64,000 bases of DNA, from the NCBI GenBank assembly GCA_902476645.1, contig CABSEG010000003.1, positions 41,744-105,743 of the forward strand, in the 5' to 3' direction. The stretch comes from an uncultured Lachnospiraceae bacterium (lineage in GTDB: Bacteria; Bacillota; Clostridia; Lachnospirales; Lachnospiraceae). The notes below the pieces were generated by a model, which did not search any database, was not told the origin of the DNA, and saw nothing but the letters and a program-made list of their open reading frames with translations. Below are positions 26,315-35,187 of the stretch, piece by piece. Position numbers and translations under genes: made by a program. How positions within the stretch are numbered: position 1 is the stretch's first letter; the number at the start of each line of letters is the position of its first letter.

Positions 26315-29300
26315 ATGAAAAAAAGAATAGTTGCAGTCATGTTAGCCATGACGATGGCAGTACCTACGTCTGGCGTGACGGCTATGGCAGCGCAGACAAG
26401 TTCCGGTACGGTTCAGGAAAGCACACAGAAGCAGGAGGTACAGATTCCAAAAGCAAATGTGATGGATGTGGACTTTACCTCCGGGGATGCCACGGATCAG
26501 TCTCCCTTAAAGAACGGATTTCGGGTACAGGGAAGTCCGACCGTCACCGACAGTGAGGAACTGCACAAAAAGGTTGCTAATTTTAACGGCAGCAGCGCTT
26601 ATCTGTATCCTTTTGATGCTTCTAAGTACGAAAAGATTACAGATGCTGTGACCATTGAGTGCATGTTTAAGTATAACAGTCTGCCTTCCGGAGAGCATGA
26701 TATTTTCTCTAATCAGCAGTCAGGAGGAATCGGGCTGGGATTGTATAACGGGCGTCTGACCTTTTTCGCCCATGTGGCAGGATCTTACCGCCAGCCCACG
26801 GCATCCATTCAGCAGGGACAGTGGGTTCATGCCGTAGGAGTGGTGGATGGATCCAGTGTAAAACTCTATGTAAACGGAGAATTGGCCAGCGAGATACAAG
26901 TGGAAGGGCCGGTGGAATTTACATCCAATGCCAATGCTCATAACTTCGTGATCGGAGGGGACAGCAGCGCTTCCGGAAACGCAGAGTATCTTTCCGACGC
27001 ATCTGTCAGCTTTGCAAGGCTTTACGACCGGGCGCTCACCGAGGAGGAAATCCGGCTTTTAGATGAAAAGGCTTTCGAGGGAGCAGACCTGCCCCAGTTA
27101 AAGCCTCAACAGGTGAACCTGGGAATGGTATCCTCCGATACCGCCTCAGCGAATGGGGAGATGAATGTGAATCTGCACTTAAACGCACAGCAGATAGGAA
27201 CCATTGATGAGGTCTCCTGCGAATTGATCTATGATCCTCAGGCACTTACTTACACAGGCGTACAGCATAAAATGAGCGGCGTAGCCATTGATGACAGCCA
27301 GGAAGGCGTGTTGAAGATCACCTATAACGGAACCATTTCTGTATCAGATTTCAGGCAGTACGCGAGTACCCGGCTGGGAAAATTGAACTTCCGGACAGCG
27401 GATGTGACGGGAACTAAAGAAACCAGTCTGACGGTGGAAGGATTTCATGCTTATGCATCCGGTGAAGAGGTGACGGATCAAATACAGATGCCTCAGGCAG
27501 AAAAGACTGTGACGATTTATGGGAAGGACAGCCTGGATTTAAACGGCGACGGCGTGGTAGGAGCCGGGGATGTGGCTCTGGCAGAAGGGGAAGAACAGCA
27601 GGAGGCCATTGCCAATGAGGCGGCTATTTATCCATATAAACATGCGGTGGTGCTGACCGTGGATGGCGGCGGTACGGTTTGGGATCCGGACTCTGTCTAC
27701 TATGCGGCGTCAAACTCCCAGATTCCGGAAAAGACCAGTGATCCTGAGATTATGGCAAAGAGAACCAATACCTATGCAATGGATCTCTTTAACAAGGAAT
27801 TTGCCACCAGCTATACGGCTCAGGCAGTGGTGCCTTCTATTTCCGGACAGAATTATACCTCTATGATTCACGGAATCCCCTGGGGAGATGTGGATGCGGA
27901 GTATCAGCTAACCAATGACAGTTCTGCCCAGGAATACTATGCAGATTTTGGAAAAGAGACGGCCAAGTATCCCTCTATGTTCCAGGCTATCGCGAAAGTA
28001 GCGCCGGAGAGAAAGCAGGCGGCTTTTGCAGAGTGGACCAATATCTTAAACGGCATTATTGAACCTGACGCCCCGGTGATCGGAAAGGCTTCCGAGTCCA
28101 AGAGAAGTTTCTATGACGTGGCGGATTATATTAAGAGTGAACAGTATCAGGATACGGCTCTGGTCTATATGCAAAGCGACTGGATGGATCATGTGGGTCA
28201 CAGCAGCGGATACTATAATGATAACTTCTGGTCCGAGCTGGCGCAGTACGACGACTACTACAAAGCCGTAGTGGACGCTTTGAAAGAATCGGGAACCTAC
28301 GAAGAAACCCTGATTGTATCCAACGCGGATCATGGCGGAAGCGGATATAGCCATGGCTCCATGGATCCCTCCAATATGGACATCTTTATCGGCCTGGGCG
28401 GTCAGACGGTGGACTCCGGCAGAAGGCTGGAGGGAGGAGATAATTCCGATATTGCGCCTTTGGTGCTGGCGGCTCTGCGTATAGAAAAACCGGATTCCAT
28501 GACAGGGGAAGTGTTTGATGAGCGCGCGTTTTTATCTCAGGAAGAGATGAGTAAGAAAAACCGGGATGTGGAAAAGGTAACCTTTACGGTGGAAGATGGC
28601 ACAGGCACCCTGAGCCTGTCCAATCAAAAGTCTCAGACCAGAGTCATCGATGCGGTCATTGATCTGGACGAAGCTACGGTGCAGAGTGTGGATGCAAAGG
28701 GCGGTACGATTTTACGCCAGGAGACAGAAGACGGACAATTAAAGCTGACCATTTCCTATGAAAATCAGCCGCAGGAGCTGGCAGAACTCACCTTTGACGG
28801 AGATGTGTCTGGGGTAAAGGTATATGAGATTATGCTGGGCACCGCAGAAGGGAAAGAGATCTATGCGGATCTGGAGAATGTACAGGAAGAGACGGTATTT
28901 TCTGATCTGACAAGCTGGATTCAATTTATGGAAGGCCTGTCAGAGGAGGAGTACACCCAGGAGAGTTGGGCTGTACTGGAGGAAGCCTTAGAGGAAGCAA
29001 AGGCTGTGGAAGCTGATGTTACGGCGACCAGAGGAGAGATTGACGAGGCAATCGCAAATCTGGTGAAGGCTTTTGGAACACTGGAGTACGGAGTGCAGAG
29101 ACAGCATCTGCAGGCAGCGATAGACGCGGCATCCGATATTCTGGAAGCAGCCCAGGATTATGATGAAGAAAGTCTGGAAGCTTTAAGAAATGTGATCGAT
29201 CAGGCAAAGGCTGTATTAGAAGATGGAAACGCCACTCAGGAGCAGGTGAATCAGGCGGCCAGTGATGTGATCGATGCCATTGTTCTGGTGATCAGGGATG

Positions 29301-29896
29301 CGGATATTGTTTCTCTGGAAAGCCTGCTGGAAGCTGTAGAAAGCCTGGATGAGAGTAAATATACGTCGGAAAGCTATCAAGCCCTGGAACAGGCTGTCAC
29401 ATCTGCCAAGGCAGTGCTGGCCAATCCGGACAGAACCCAGGAAGAGTTGGTTTTGGCTTATACCCAAATCTCTCAAGCCATTCGAGGGTTGGAATTAAAG
29501 GGAAATAAAGCAGCCCTTTGCGCAGTCATCGAAAAGGCGGAGGAAATTCTGGCGGACGCATCTGCCTATACAGAATCCAGCATCAGCGGCCTGAAGGCGG
29601 TTCTCGATGAGGCAAAGGCGGTGAATGAGAATCCGGAGGCAAACGCCGTTGAAGTTCAGAAAGCAGTGACAGACCTGACCAACGAGCTGGTTTTGGCCAG
29701 ACGGAAAGGCGATGTGGATCACGACGGAAGCGTCAGCACAAAGGATTCCGCAGAACTGCTGAGGTACAATGCGGAACTAGAAGAGCTTGACGAGACTCAG
29801 CTGGAAGGGGCGGATGTAAACGGAGACGGTGCTGCGGACACAAAGGATACCGTTCTAATCTTGCAGTACGCGGCTGAGAAAATTTCAACCTTCTAA
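26315..29896 (+). CDS. Secreted alkaline-phosphatase-superfamily phosphodiesterase with LamG, cohesin-like, FIVAR and dockerin modules
   Basis: The start at 26315 has AAGGAG six bases upstream and gives a signal peptide (KKRIVAVMLAMTMAVPTSG). 1193 residues. About 60-250 is a LamG/concanavalin domain (GIGLGLYNGRLTFFAHV, LYVNGELASEI). About 265-395 resembles a cohesin (LIYDPQALTYTGV, LGKLNF). About 404-422 is a lone dockerin-like loop (DLNGDGVVGAGDVAL). About 445-740 is the catalytic domain with metal ligands typical of nucleotide pyrophosphatase/phosphodiesterases (TVDGGG with D450; SDWMDHVGH; SNADHGGSGYSHG). FIVAR repeats (862-1128) and a C-terminal dockerin follow. A protein with both a cohesin-like and a dockerin module could bridge other dockerin enzymes. 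The substrate (nucleotide, lipid or glycan phosphate) is unknown. Confidence 0.82.
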   Translation: MKKRIVAVMLAMTMAVPTSGVTAMAAQTSSGTVQESTQKQEVQIPKANVMDVDFTSGDATDQSPLKNGFRVQGSPTVTDSEELHKKVANFNGSSAYLYPFDASKYEKITDAVTIECMFKYNSLPSGEHDIFSNQQSGGIGLGLYNGRLTFFAHVAGSYRQPTASIQQGQWVHAVGVVDGSSVKLYVNGELASEIQVEGPVEFTSNANAHNFVIGGDSSASGNAEYLSDASVSFARLYDRALTEEEIRLLDEKAFEGADLPQLKPQQVNLGMVSSDTASANGEMNVNLHLNAQQIGTIDEVSCELIYDPQALTYTGVQHKMSGVAIDDSQEGVLKITYNGTISVSDFRQYASTRLGKLNFRTADVTGTKETSLTVEGFHAYASGEEVTDQIQMPQAEKTVTIYGKDSLDLNGDGVVGAGDVALAEGEEQQEAIANEAAIYPYKHAVVLTVDGGGTVWDPDSVYYAASNSQIPEKTSDPEIMAKRTNTYAMDLFNKEFATSYTAQAVVPSISGQNYTSMIHGIPWGDVDAEYQLTNDSSAQEYYADFGKETAKYPSMFQAIAKVAPERKQAAFAEWTNILNGIIEPDAPVIGKASESKRSFYDVADYIKSEQYQDTALVYMQSDWMDHVGHSSGYYNDNFWSELAQYDDYYKAVVDALKESGTYEETLIVSNADHGGSGYSHGSMDPSNMDIFIGLGGQTVDSGRRLEGGDNSDIAPLVLAALRIEKPDSMTGEVFDERAFLSQEEMSKKNRDVEKVTFTVEDGTGTLSLSNQKSQTRVIDAVIDLDEATVQSVDAKGGTILRQETEDGQLKLTISYENQPQELAELTFDGDVSGVKVYEIMLGTAEGKEIYADLENVQEETVFSDLTSWIQFMEGLSEEEYTQESWAVLEEALEEAKAVEADVTATRGEIDEAIANLVKAFGTLEYGVQRQHLQAAIDAASDILEAAQDYDEESLEALRNVIDQAKAVLEDGNATQEQVNQAASDVIDAIVLVIRDADIVSLESLLEAVESLDESKYTSESYQALEQAVTSAKAVLANPDRTQEELVLAYTQISQAIRGLELKGNKAALCAVIEKAEEILADASAYTESSISGLKAVLDEAKAVNENPEANAVEVQKAVTDLTNELVLARRKGDVDHDGSVSTKDSAELLRYNAELEELDETQLEGADVNGDGAADTKDTVLILQYAAEKISTF

Positions 29897-29959
29897 TGCG
29901 TTACCATAGTAAAAAATGCTTGTAGAATGGAAAAATTAGGATTATAATGAAATATAAGT

Positions 29960-30075
29960 TTTAGCAGGAGAGCAAGGGAGCTGATGCCAAAGGGTAACAG
30001 CGCCCTTCTTTCTGTAGGGTGAAAAAGACGAAAAAGGCAGCGGCATTTGGGCCTTACGGCTAGGACTGATTACAT
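29960..30075 (+). other. Possible structured 5' leader of the C69 peptidase gene
   Basis: The stretch contains GGG-a-GCTG pairing with CAGC-g-CCC (29975-30005), a further CCCT/AGGG pair and ATGCC/GGCAT, more pairing than usual for a spacer here. It does not match riboswitch consensus sequences I know. No T-tract terminator is present. Confidence 0.3.
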
Positions 30076-30098
30076 TTGAGAAGAGAAAGGAAGGTAGC

Positions 30099-32687
30099 AT
30101 GATGAAAAAGCAAAAAGAGTTAAGCGGCGGCAGGCTTTGCAGATTTGCGAAGCGCAGCCTGATGCTGGCTGCAGTTACAGGCGTGGTTTCGCTGGCTGCG
30201 GGAAGCTTTGTGTCTCTTGCCTGCACATCTTACTATGCAGGAAAGGATGTGACCACAGACGGATCGATTCTGTTTGGGAGGACGGAGGATATCAGTGCCG
30301 CGCACAATAAGATTTTTCTTGTCCATGAGGCAGAAACTCATGAAGAGGGAGAGATGTATGAAGACGTGACAGGATTTACCATGCCTTTGCCGGAGTATAC
30401 GTATCGCTTTACCACCTGTGAGGATGATCCGGGCTATGGCGGCGATCTCTTTGGAGAAGTGGGGACCAACGAATACGGTGTTTCCATGTCTGCCACCGAA
30501 TCTGCCTCTCCGGCCTCTGCTTTAAGACAGCAGGATCCTTTTATCAGAGATACCGGAATCACCGAATCCAGTATGGTTAATGTAGTACTTCCCTGTGTCA
30601 AGACTGCAAGAGAGGGTATTGAGATGCTTGCGGATATTGTGGATACCTACGGCGCAGGCGAGGGAAATACCCTGATGATCGGGGACAGAAATGAGTGCTG
30701 GTACATGGAGATCCTTACAGGGCATCAGTACGTGGCCATTAAGATGCCGGATGATAAGGCCGCTATCATGCCAAACTGCTTTATGCTGGAGGAAGTGGAT
30801 GTCTCAGATACCGAGAATGTCATTGCGTCCGAAAATCTGTTCCAGGTGGCAGAAGCAGCGGGAACTTTGGTAAAGGGAGACAGCGACAGCGTAATCCATG
30901 TAAGAAAATCTTACAGCGGTTCCATGGGACAGGGCAACAGCTATCGTATCTGGGGCGGCCAGATTATATTGAACGAGGAGCTGCTGGGTCAGATTCAGCC
31001 CACAGACCAGGATCTGCCCATGTTTGTGGAACCTTCTGAGAAGGTTTCCGTAAAGACCATGTACCGTATTGCGGGAACCCGCTATGAGGGAACGGAATAT
31101 GAAAATCAGGGAACAGTCATCGGAACACCGAGATCTGCGGAGTGCCATATTCTTCAGATCAGACCGGATATGCCGGTGGAGCTGGAGACGATTGAATGGC
31201 TGTGTATGGGTTCTGCGGATTTATCCACCTTCCTTCCATTCTACAGCGCAGCCATCACAGACACTCATCCTGCTTACCAGGTGGAGGATGTAAACTACAA
31301 TGAGGATTCCGCGTACTGGACTTATCGTGGACTTGCCACTCTGGCGGCATCTAACAGAGAACTGGTGGCACCGAATCTGAAAGCCTACTGGTCCGACTAT
31401 ATGGATGATCTGATCGCAAGACAGGCGGGCGTAGATGAGAAGATGATGGCCCTGTATGAGTCCAATCCGGGTGCCGTATCCTCCAAAGCCACAGATCTGG
31501 GTATCGCGTTGGCTGAGGACGGTTTGAAGACAGCCAAGACCCTGTACGGAGACATGATGAGAACCTTCATCTCAGGGGACGGCTCTTTTAAGACAGCCTT
31601 TGTACCGCAGCTTCATAAAGATCAAATTTATTCCAATTATTCTTATGATCTGGTGCACGACTGGGTAGAGCCGGAACCGGAGGAGGTATTTGGAGACCTG
31701 GGAACCTGGATTCGTTTTATGGAGAGTCTGAATAAAGACGAGTATACAAAAGAAAGCTGGGCAGTTCTGGAAAAAGCCGTGGAGGCAGCCAGAGCATTGG
31801 ATGCGAACGAAGATGCTTCCAGGACACAGATTGACCGGGCGATTACAGAGTTGATTCAGGCTTTTGGCGGTCTGGAGTACGGAGTACAGAGACAGCATTT
31901 GGAAATTGCCGTGAATACGGCCCAAAGTATTTTAGATACAGCAGGCAACTATGAAGAAGGCAGCCTGGCAGCCCTGAAGGGAGTCATAGAGGAAGCGAGA
32001 AAGGTTCTCGGGGATGAAAGCGCCACCCAGGAGATGGTAAACCAGGCAGCCGGCAAGGTGATTGATGCCATCGTTCAAGTAATTGAAAATGCGGATCTTT
32101 CCTCTCTTGAGAGCTTGCTAAAGGCAGTGGAAAGCCTGGATGCTGAGAAGTACACATCTGAGAGCTATCAGGTTTTGACACAGGCGATTGAGGCCGCAAA
32201 ACAGGTTCTGGCAGATGCAAACCGGGAAGAGGGTGAGCTGGCCGACGCGTATACACGGCTGGCAGAGGCCATCAGAGGATTGGAAATGAAAGGCAATAAG
32301 GCGGCTCTGAGCGCAGTCATTGGGAAAGCGGAAGAGATTTTGGCAAACGCATCCTCCTACACAGAGTCCAGTATCCGGGGACTTGAAGAGGCTCTGACCG
32401 CTGCCAAGACCGTGTATGAGAAGGAAGACGCCACCATGCAGGAAATCGCCCAGGCCACCGAGGATCTGACCAATGTGCTGGTACAGGCCAGACTGAAAGG
32501 AGATCTGGATCAGGATGGCAAGGTAAGTACCGCAGACTCCGCGCTGCTGCTGCGGTATACGGCGGAGATGACCGATCTGGATGAGAATCAGTATGAAGGC
32601 GCAGATGTGGATGGAAACGGAGTTGTGGATACTAAGGATGCGGTATTTATTTTACAGTACTCCGCAGAAAAGATTTCCGCTTTTTAG
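30099..32687 (+). CDS. Secreted C69-family dipeptidase with FIVAR repeats and dockerin
   Basis: 862 residues. A hydrophobic signal ends at SLA before C42, and C42-TSYYAGKDVTTDGS is the N-terminal-nucleophile start of C69 (U34) dipeptidases, which become active when Cys is freed at the N-terminus. Family words follow: FGRTED, GTNEYGVSMSATES, EGNTLMIGDRNECWYMEI. The catalytic part runs to about residue 520. FIVAR-type repeats (527-795) and a type I dockerin (800-862, DLDQDGKVSTADS and DVDGNGVVDTKDA) follow and closely resemble those of the GH3 and phosphodiesterase proteins. It would act outside the cell on short peptides. The Shine-Dalgarno GAAAGGAAGG is upstream. Confidence 0.88.
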   Translation: MMKKQKELSGGRLCRFAKRSLMLAAVTGVVSLAAGSFVSLACTSYYAGKDVTTDGSILFGRTEDISAAHNKIFLVHEAETHEEGEMYEDVTGFTMPLPEYTYRFTTCEDDPGYGGDLFGEVGTNEYGVSMSATESASPASALRQQDPFIRDTGITESSMVNVVLPCVKTAREGIEMLADIVDTYGAGEGNTLMIGDRNECWYMEILTGHQYVAIKMPDDKAAIMPNCFMLEEVDVSDTENVIASENLFQVAEAAGTLVKGDSDSVIHVRKSYSGSMGQGNSYRIWGGQIILNEELLGQIQPTDQDLPMFVEPSEKVSVKTMYRIAGTRYEGTEYENQGTVIGTPRSAECHILQIRPDMPVELETIEWLCMGSADLSTFLPFYSAAITDTHPAYQVEDVNYNEDSAYWTYRGLATLAASNRELVAPNLKAYWSDYMDDLIARQAGVDEKMMALYESNPGAVSSKATDLGIALAEDGLKTAKTLYGDMMRTFISGDGSFKTAFVPQLHKDQIYSNYSYDLVHDWVEPEPEEVFGDLGTWIRFMESLNKDEYTKESWAVLEKAVEAARALDANEDASRTQIDRAITELIQAFGGLEYGVQRQHLEIAVNTAQSILDTAGNYEEGSLAALKGVIEEARKVLGDESATQEMVNQAAGKVIDAIVQVIENADLSSLESLLKAVESLDAEKYTSESYQVLTQAIEAAKQVLADANREEGELADAYTRLAEAIRGLEMKGNKAALSAVIGKAEEILANASSYTESSIRGLEEALTAAKTVYEKEDATMQEIAQATEDLTNVLVQARLKGDLDQDGKVSTADSALLLRYTAEMTDLDENQYEGADVDGNGVVDTKDAVFILQYSAEKISAF

Positions 32688-32718
32688 CATTTGAAGATGT
32701 TAGTATGAAATGAAGAAG

Positions 32719-32749
32719 CGTCCACCTTTCCCCAAAAGAAAGGTGGACG
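32719..32749. terminator. Terminator between convergent C69 and phosphoesterase genes
   Basis: A perfect 12-bp stem (CGTCCACCTTTC, 7-base loop) is followed by TACTTTTTTG on the plus strand. It may also serve the minus-strand gene. Confidence 0.9.
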
Positions 32750-32771
32750 TACTTTTTTGTCAATGGCTGTC

Positions 32772-33659
32772 TCAGGAGTAAGCCGGAAAGGTCACTGGAC
32801 CCGCCAGTACTTCCCTGCATACATAGACCGTATAGTCAGGCCGGATACAGTAGGTCCATTTGACTAACGTAAAAGCCTTGCCCATAAGTTCAATGGCTGT
32901 GATCCCGCCGGGATGAACGCAGCTTCCTGTATTCATGCAGGGAAACTTACCGTTTTTGTCCAGAGATGGACGGTGGGTATGGCCTGTGACAAGAAGACAG
33001 CCGTTTTTTTGTGTCCAGGTAAGCAAGCGCTGTTGCAGCGCTTCTTTTTTTGTATTGTTTTTCGCTGCGCTGGTGGGATCCAGAAACCCGGTGTGTTCCA
33101 GCGGCTTCCACACATAGCGAACCAGAAATCTGGAGAGGCGCCAAAGGGAGGAATTTAGAAAGTCCGCCTGATGGCCATGGGTGAGACAGACGTCCGGCCC
33201 TTCCTCTTCGCTGACCAGGATGATCCCTTCGTGAAAGCGAATTCCCGGAAACAAAGGGAACCGCTCCTGTCTGTCGCTGCAAAAGCAGGAGGTACAGTGT
33301 TCCTTTGCGAAACTTTCAGAACGCTTTATCATGTCATGGTTTCCGTAAATCATGTGAAGCCGGCCCTCCTGATAGAAACGGGACAGAAAGAAAAAAATAT
33401 CGCTGTGAATCTCCATAATTTGGCGGATAGAGCGATTTTCCCAGAGTTCATCTCCGTCTCCCAATTCAATATAGGTGAATTGTTCGTTGTAATAATATTG
33501 GAGGGCTGCGTAAAACAAACTTTGATTTTTCAAAAAGTTGTCGTTGGAAGTGCCGCACCCCCTGTGGCAGTCGCTGATGAGCACGTATCGGCTTTCCTTG
33601 TTCCAGGGAAGCCTCAGAGCATGGGAAAAAACTTTATCAAGTCGCCTGTCAATGTTCAT
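32772..33659 (-). CDS. Metallophosphoesterase
   Basis: 295 residues with all calcineurin-like motifs in order: SDCHRG (DxH), GDGDE (a GDxxD variant), YGNHD (GNHD), LTHGHQAD and TGHTHRPS. Two metal ions would be bound by these Asp, His and Asn residues. No signal peptide or membrane segment is seen. The start codon lies inside the end of the upstream DUF4474 gene (11-base overlap), so the two are translated together. Candidate substrates include phosphoproteins, nucleotides and UDP-diacylglucosamine-like lipids, but nothing in the sequence decides among them. Confidence 0.88.
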   Translation of the reverse strand: MNIDRRLDKVFSHALRLPWNKESRYVLISDCHRGCGTSNDNFLKNQSLFYAALQYYYNEQFTYIELGDGDELWENRSIRQIMEIHSDIFFFLSRFYQEGRLHMIYGNHDMIKRSESFAKEHCTSCFCSDRQERFPLFPGIRFHEGIILVSEEEGPDVCLTHGHQADFLNSSLWRLSRFLVRYVWKPLEHTGFLDPTSAAKNNTKKEALQQRLLTWTQKNGCLLVTGHTHRPSLDKNGKFPCMNTGSCVHPGGITAIELMGKAFTLVKWTYCIRPDYTVYVCREVLAGPVTFPAYS

Positions 33660-34557
33660 GGCAGCGCCTCGGTTTCTTAGGGAAGTGCCATGACCTCCAT
33701 TTTTTCAGACAGACCACCCGATGGAAGGCAAAGGGCAAATGCAGCCGCAAGAAGACAAGCCGGTCCAGAGTGGTGGTAAAAGGTTTGGTAATAAAAAGAA
33801 AAAGCCATGCCATGCAGGCGTTTTTTTTCTGTATCCAGCGGGCTTTAAGAGGGCGTATCTGGTAAGGAGGCTTCCTCTTGGGAGCCCGAAAACAGAAGGA
33901 TACACAAGGTGAGCAGACGCTGATATCGCACCTGCAGTAGCCCGCCTCCAGCATCCCCTCCACAAAGGCTCTGGCCATGTCATCGTTCGGGAACGTAAGG
34001 ATCACAGGCATACGCAAATGGTCCGGCCAGGTAAACCTGCCCATATCAAATCCGGTTACCCACCAGCTTCTTTGAGCGGTAGTAAAAAGAGATTTGCAGT
34101 CCTGCAAAAGGCGGAAGGAAATCTTGGGAGCCTCGTCCTTGGATACGCCGAAAAAGAAGGTTTTGTTTCTCTGATCGGAAGGAATTAGCCCCTTAGCCCG
34201 GTAGACGCCTACCTCGGCGCCGGTATTAATTCCGTATTGTCCCTTCCAGAATTCTATGAGCCAGGTATTTCCTCGGTAATCGAAATAAATTGGCTCACAA
34301 TCGGTTACAATATGAAAAAGCAAGGCGGCCTGATCGTAGAGTGCGCTATATCCGAATTCCTTTTGCCAGGCATCTGACTCTGAAGTAAAGATATCCTCTT
34401 CACAGTCGTATACAAACCCAAAAGGCCTGGAGGCTTCATTTACCAGCGCCAGCTTCTGACACAGGGGAAGCCGCCGGACCTTACGGATGAGGAACAGGCG
34501 CATGCACAGGCAGAATAGGAGGATCAGGATGACCGCGGCAATAAGATACCAATACAT
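33649..34557 (-). CDS. DUF4474 membrane-anchored protein of unknown function
   Basis: 302 residues. One N-terminal membrane segment (YWYLIAAVILILLFCLCMRL) is followed by a DUF4474 domain: FGFVYDCEEDIFTS, DAWQKEFGY, DCEPIYFDY and LIEFWKGQYGINTGAEVGVY. The C-terminal 100 residues are basic and Cys-rich and look less conserved. DUF4474 proteins are frequent in Clostridia; I know of no assigned function. It is the first gene of a two-gene operon with the phosphoesterase. Confidence 0.8.
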   Translation of the reverse strand: MYWYLIAAVILILLFCLCMRLFLIRKVRRLPLCQKLALVNEASRPFGFVYDCEEDIFTSESDAWQKEFGYSALYDQAALLFHIVTDCEPIYFDYRGNTWLIEFWKGQYGINTGAEVGVYRAKGLIPSDQRNKTFFFGVSKDEAPKISFRLLQDCKSLFTTAQRSWWVTGFDMGRFTWPDHLRMPVILTFPNDDMARAFVEGMLEAGYCRCDISVCSPCVSFCFRAPKRKPPYQIRPLKARWIQKKNACMAWLFLFITKPFTTTLDRLVFLRLHLPFAFHRVVCLKKWRSWHFPKKPRRCHEH

Positions 34558-34621
34558 AAGAACCTCATGATAGTAAGTGTCTCTTTAATATATTCTTAAT
34601 ATGGAAAAAGGTTTTTGCGGA

Positions 34622-34650
34622 TTGTGAAAAAACAGGAAGTGTTATATAAT
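34622..34650 (+). promoter_or_regulatory. SigA-type promoter of the MarR gene
   Basis: TTGTGA (34622-34627), a 17-base spacer and TATAAT (34645-34650). Confidence 0.7.
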
Positions 34651-34737
34651 AGAGAAAAAGTTTGATATACAAAATATTTGACGTAGGGAGCGGATATAAT
34701 TGTCTCCTGAAACATTTTTTGGATGGGAGGGCTCGGA

Positions 34738-35181
34738 GTGAACACATATGATACATTTCACGAAATCCTGGTAAGTCTGTTCCACGACATTACGGGAATT
34801 GAGGAAAAGGCTATTATCACGGAGGAATTTCAGGATATATCCAATAACGATATGCATATCATAGAGGCGGTGGGCATACAAAGCCCCAGAAATATGTCTG
34901 CCGTAGCGAAAAGTCTGTCCATTACCGTGGGGACCCTTACCATTGCCATTAACAATCTGGTAAAGAAAGGGTATGTCAACCGGGTGAGAAGTGAAAAGGA
35001 CCGGCGGGTGGTACTGCTCTCCCTGACCTCAAAAGGAGAGAGAGCCTATGAGCACCACAGAAAGTTTCACGATGACATGATCAAGGCTACCATCGCAGGG
35101 CTGGATGAGGAAGAGACCAGAGTGTTAGTAAAGGCTCTGACAAATTTAAAGGAATTTTTTTATCATTATCAGGAGCAATAG
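34738..35181 (+). CDS. MarR-family transcriptional regulator
   Basis: 147 residues from a GTG start at 34738, chosen because GGAGG is seven bases upstream; the ATG at 34723 has no Shine-Dalgarno. The winged helix-turn-helix is clear: MSAVAKSLSITVGTLTIAINNLVKKGYVNRVRS, broken here as recognition helix SITVGTLTIAINNLVKKGYV and wing RSEKDRRVVLLSLT. The sequence resembles FabT, the MarR repressor of fatty-acid synthesis genes in Firmicutes. No fab genes follow in this window, so the target is uncertain. Confidence 0.88.
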   Translation: MNTYDTFHEILVSLFHDITGIEEKAIITEEFQDISNNDMHIIEAVGIQSPRNMSAVAKSLSITVGTLTIAINNLVKKGYVNRVRSEKDRRVVLLSLTSKGERAYEHHRKFHDDMIKATIAGLDEEETRVLVKALTNLKEFFYHYQEQ

Positions 35182-35187
35182 GGGGGA

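Noticed and set aside
29960..30075. c-di-GMP, glycine or c-di-AMP riboswitch before the C69 gene
   Set aside because: Short words recall these classes but the conserved cores are not in the right order.
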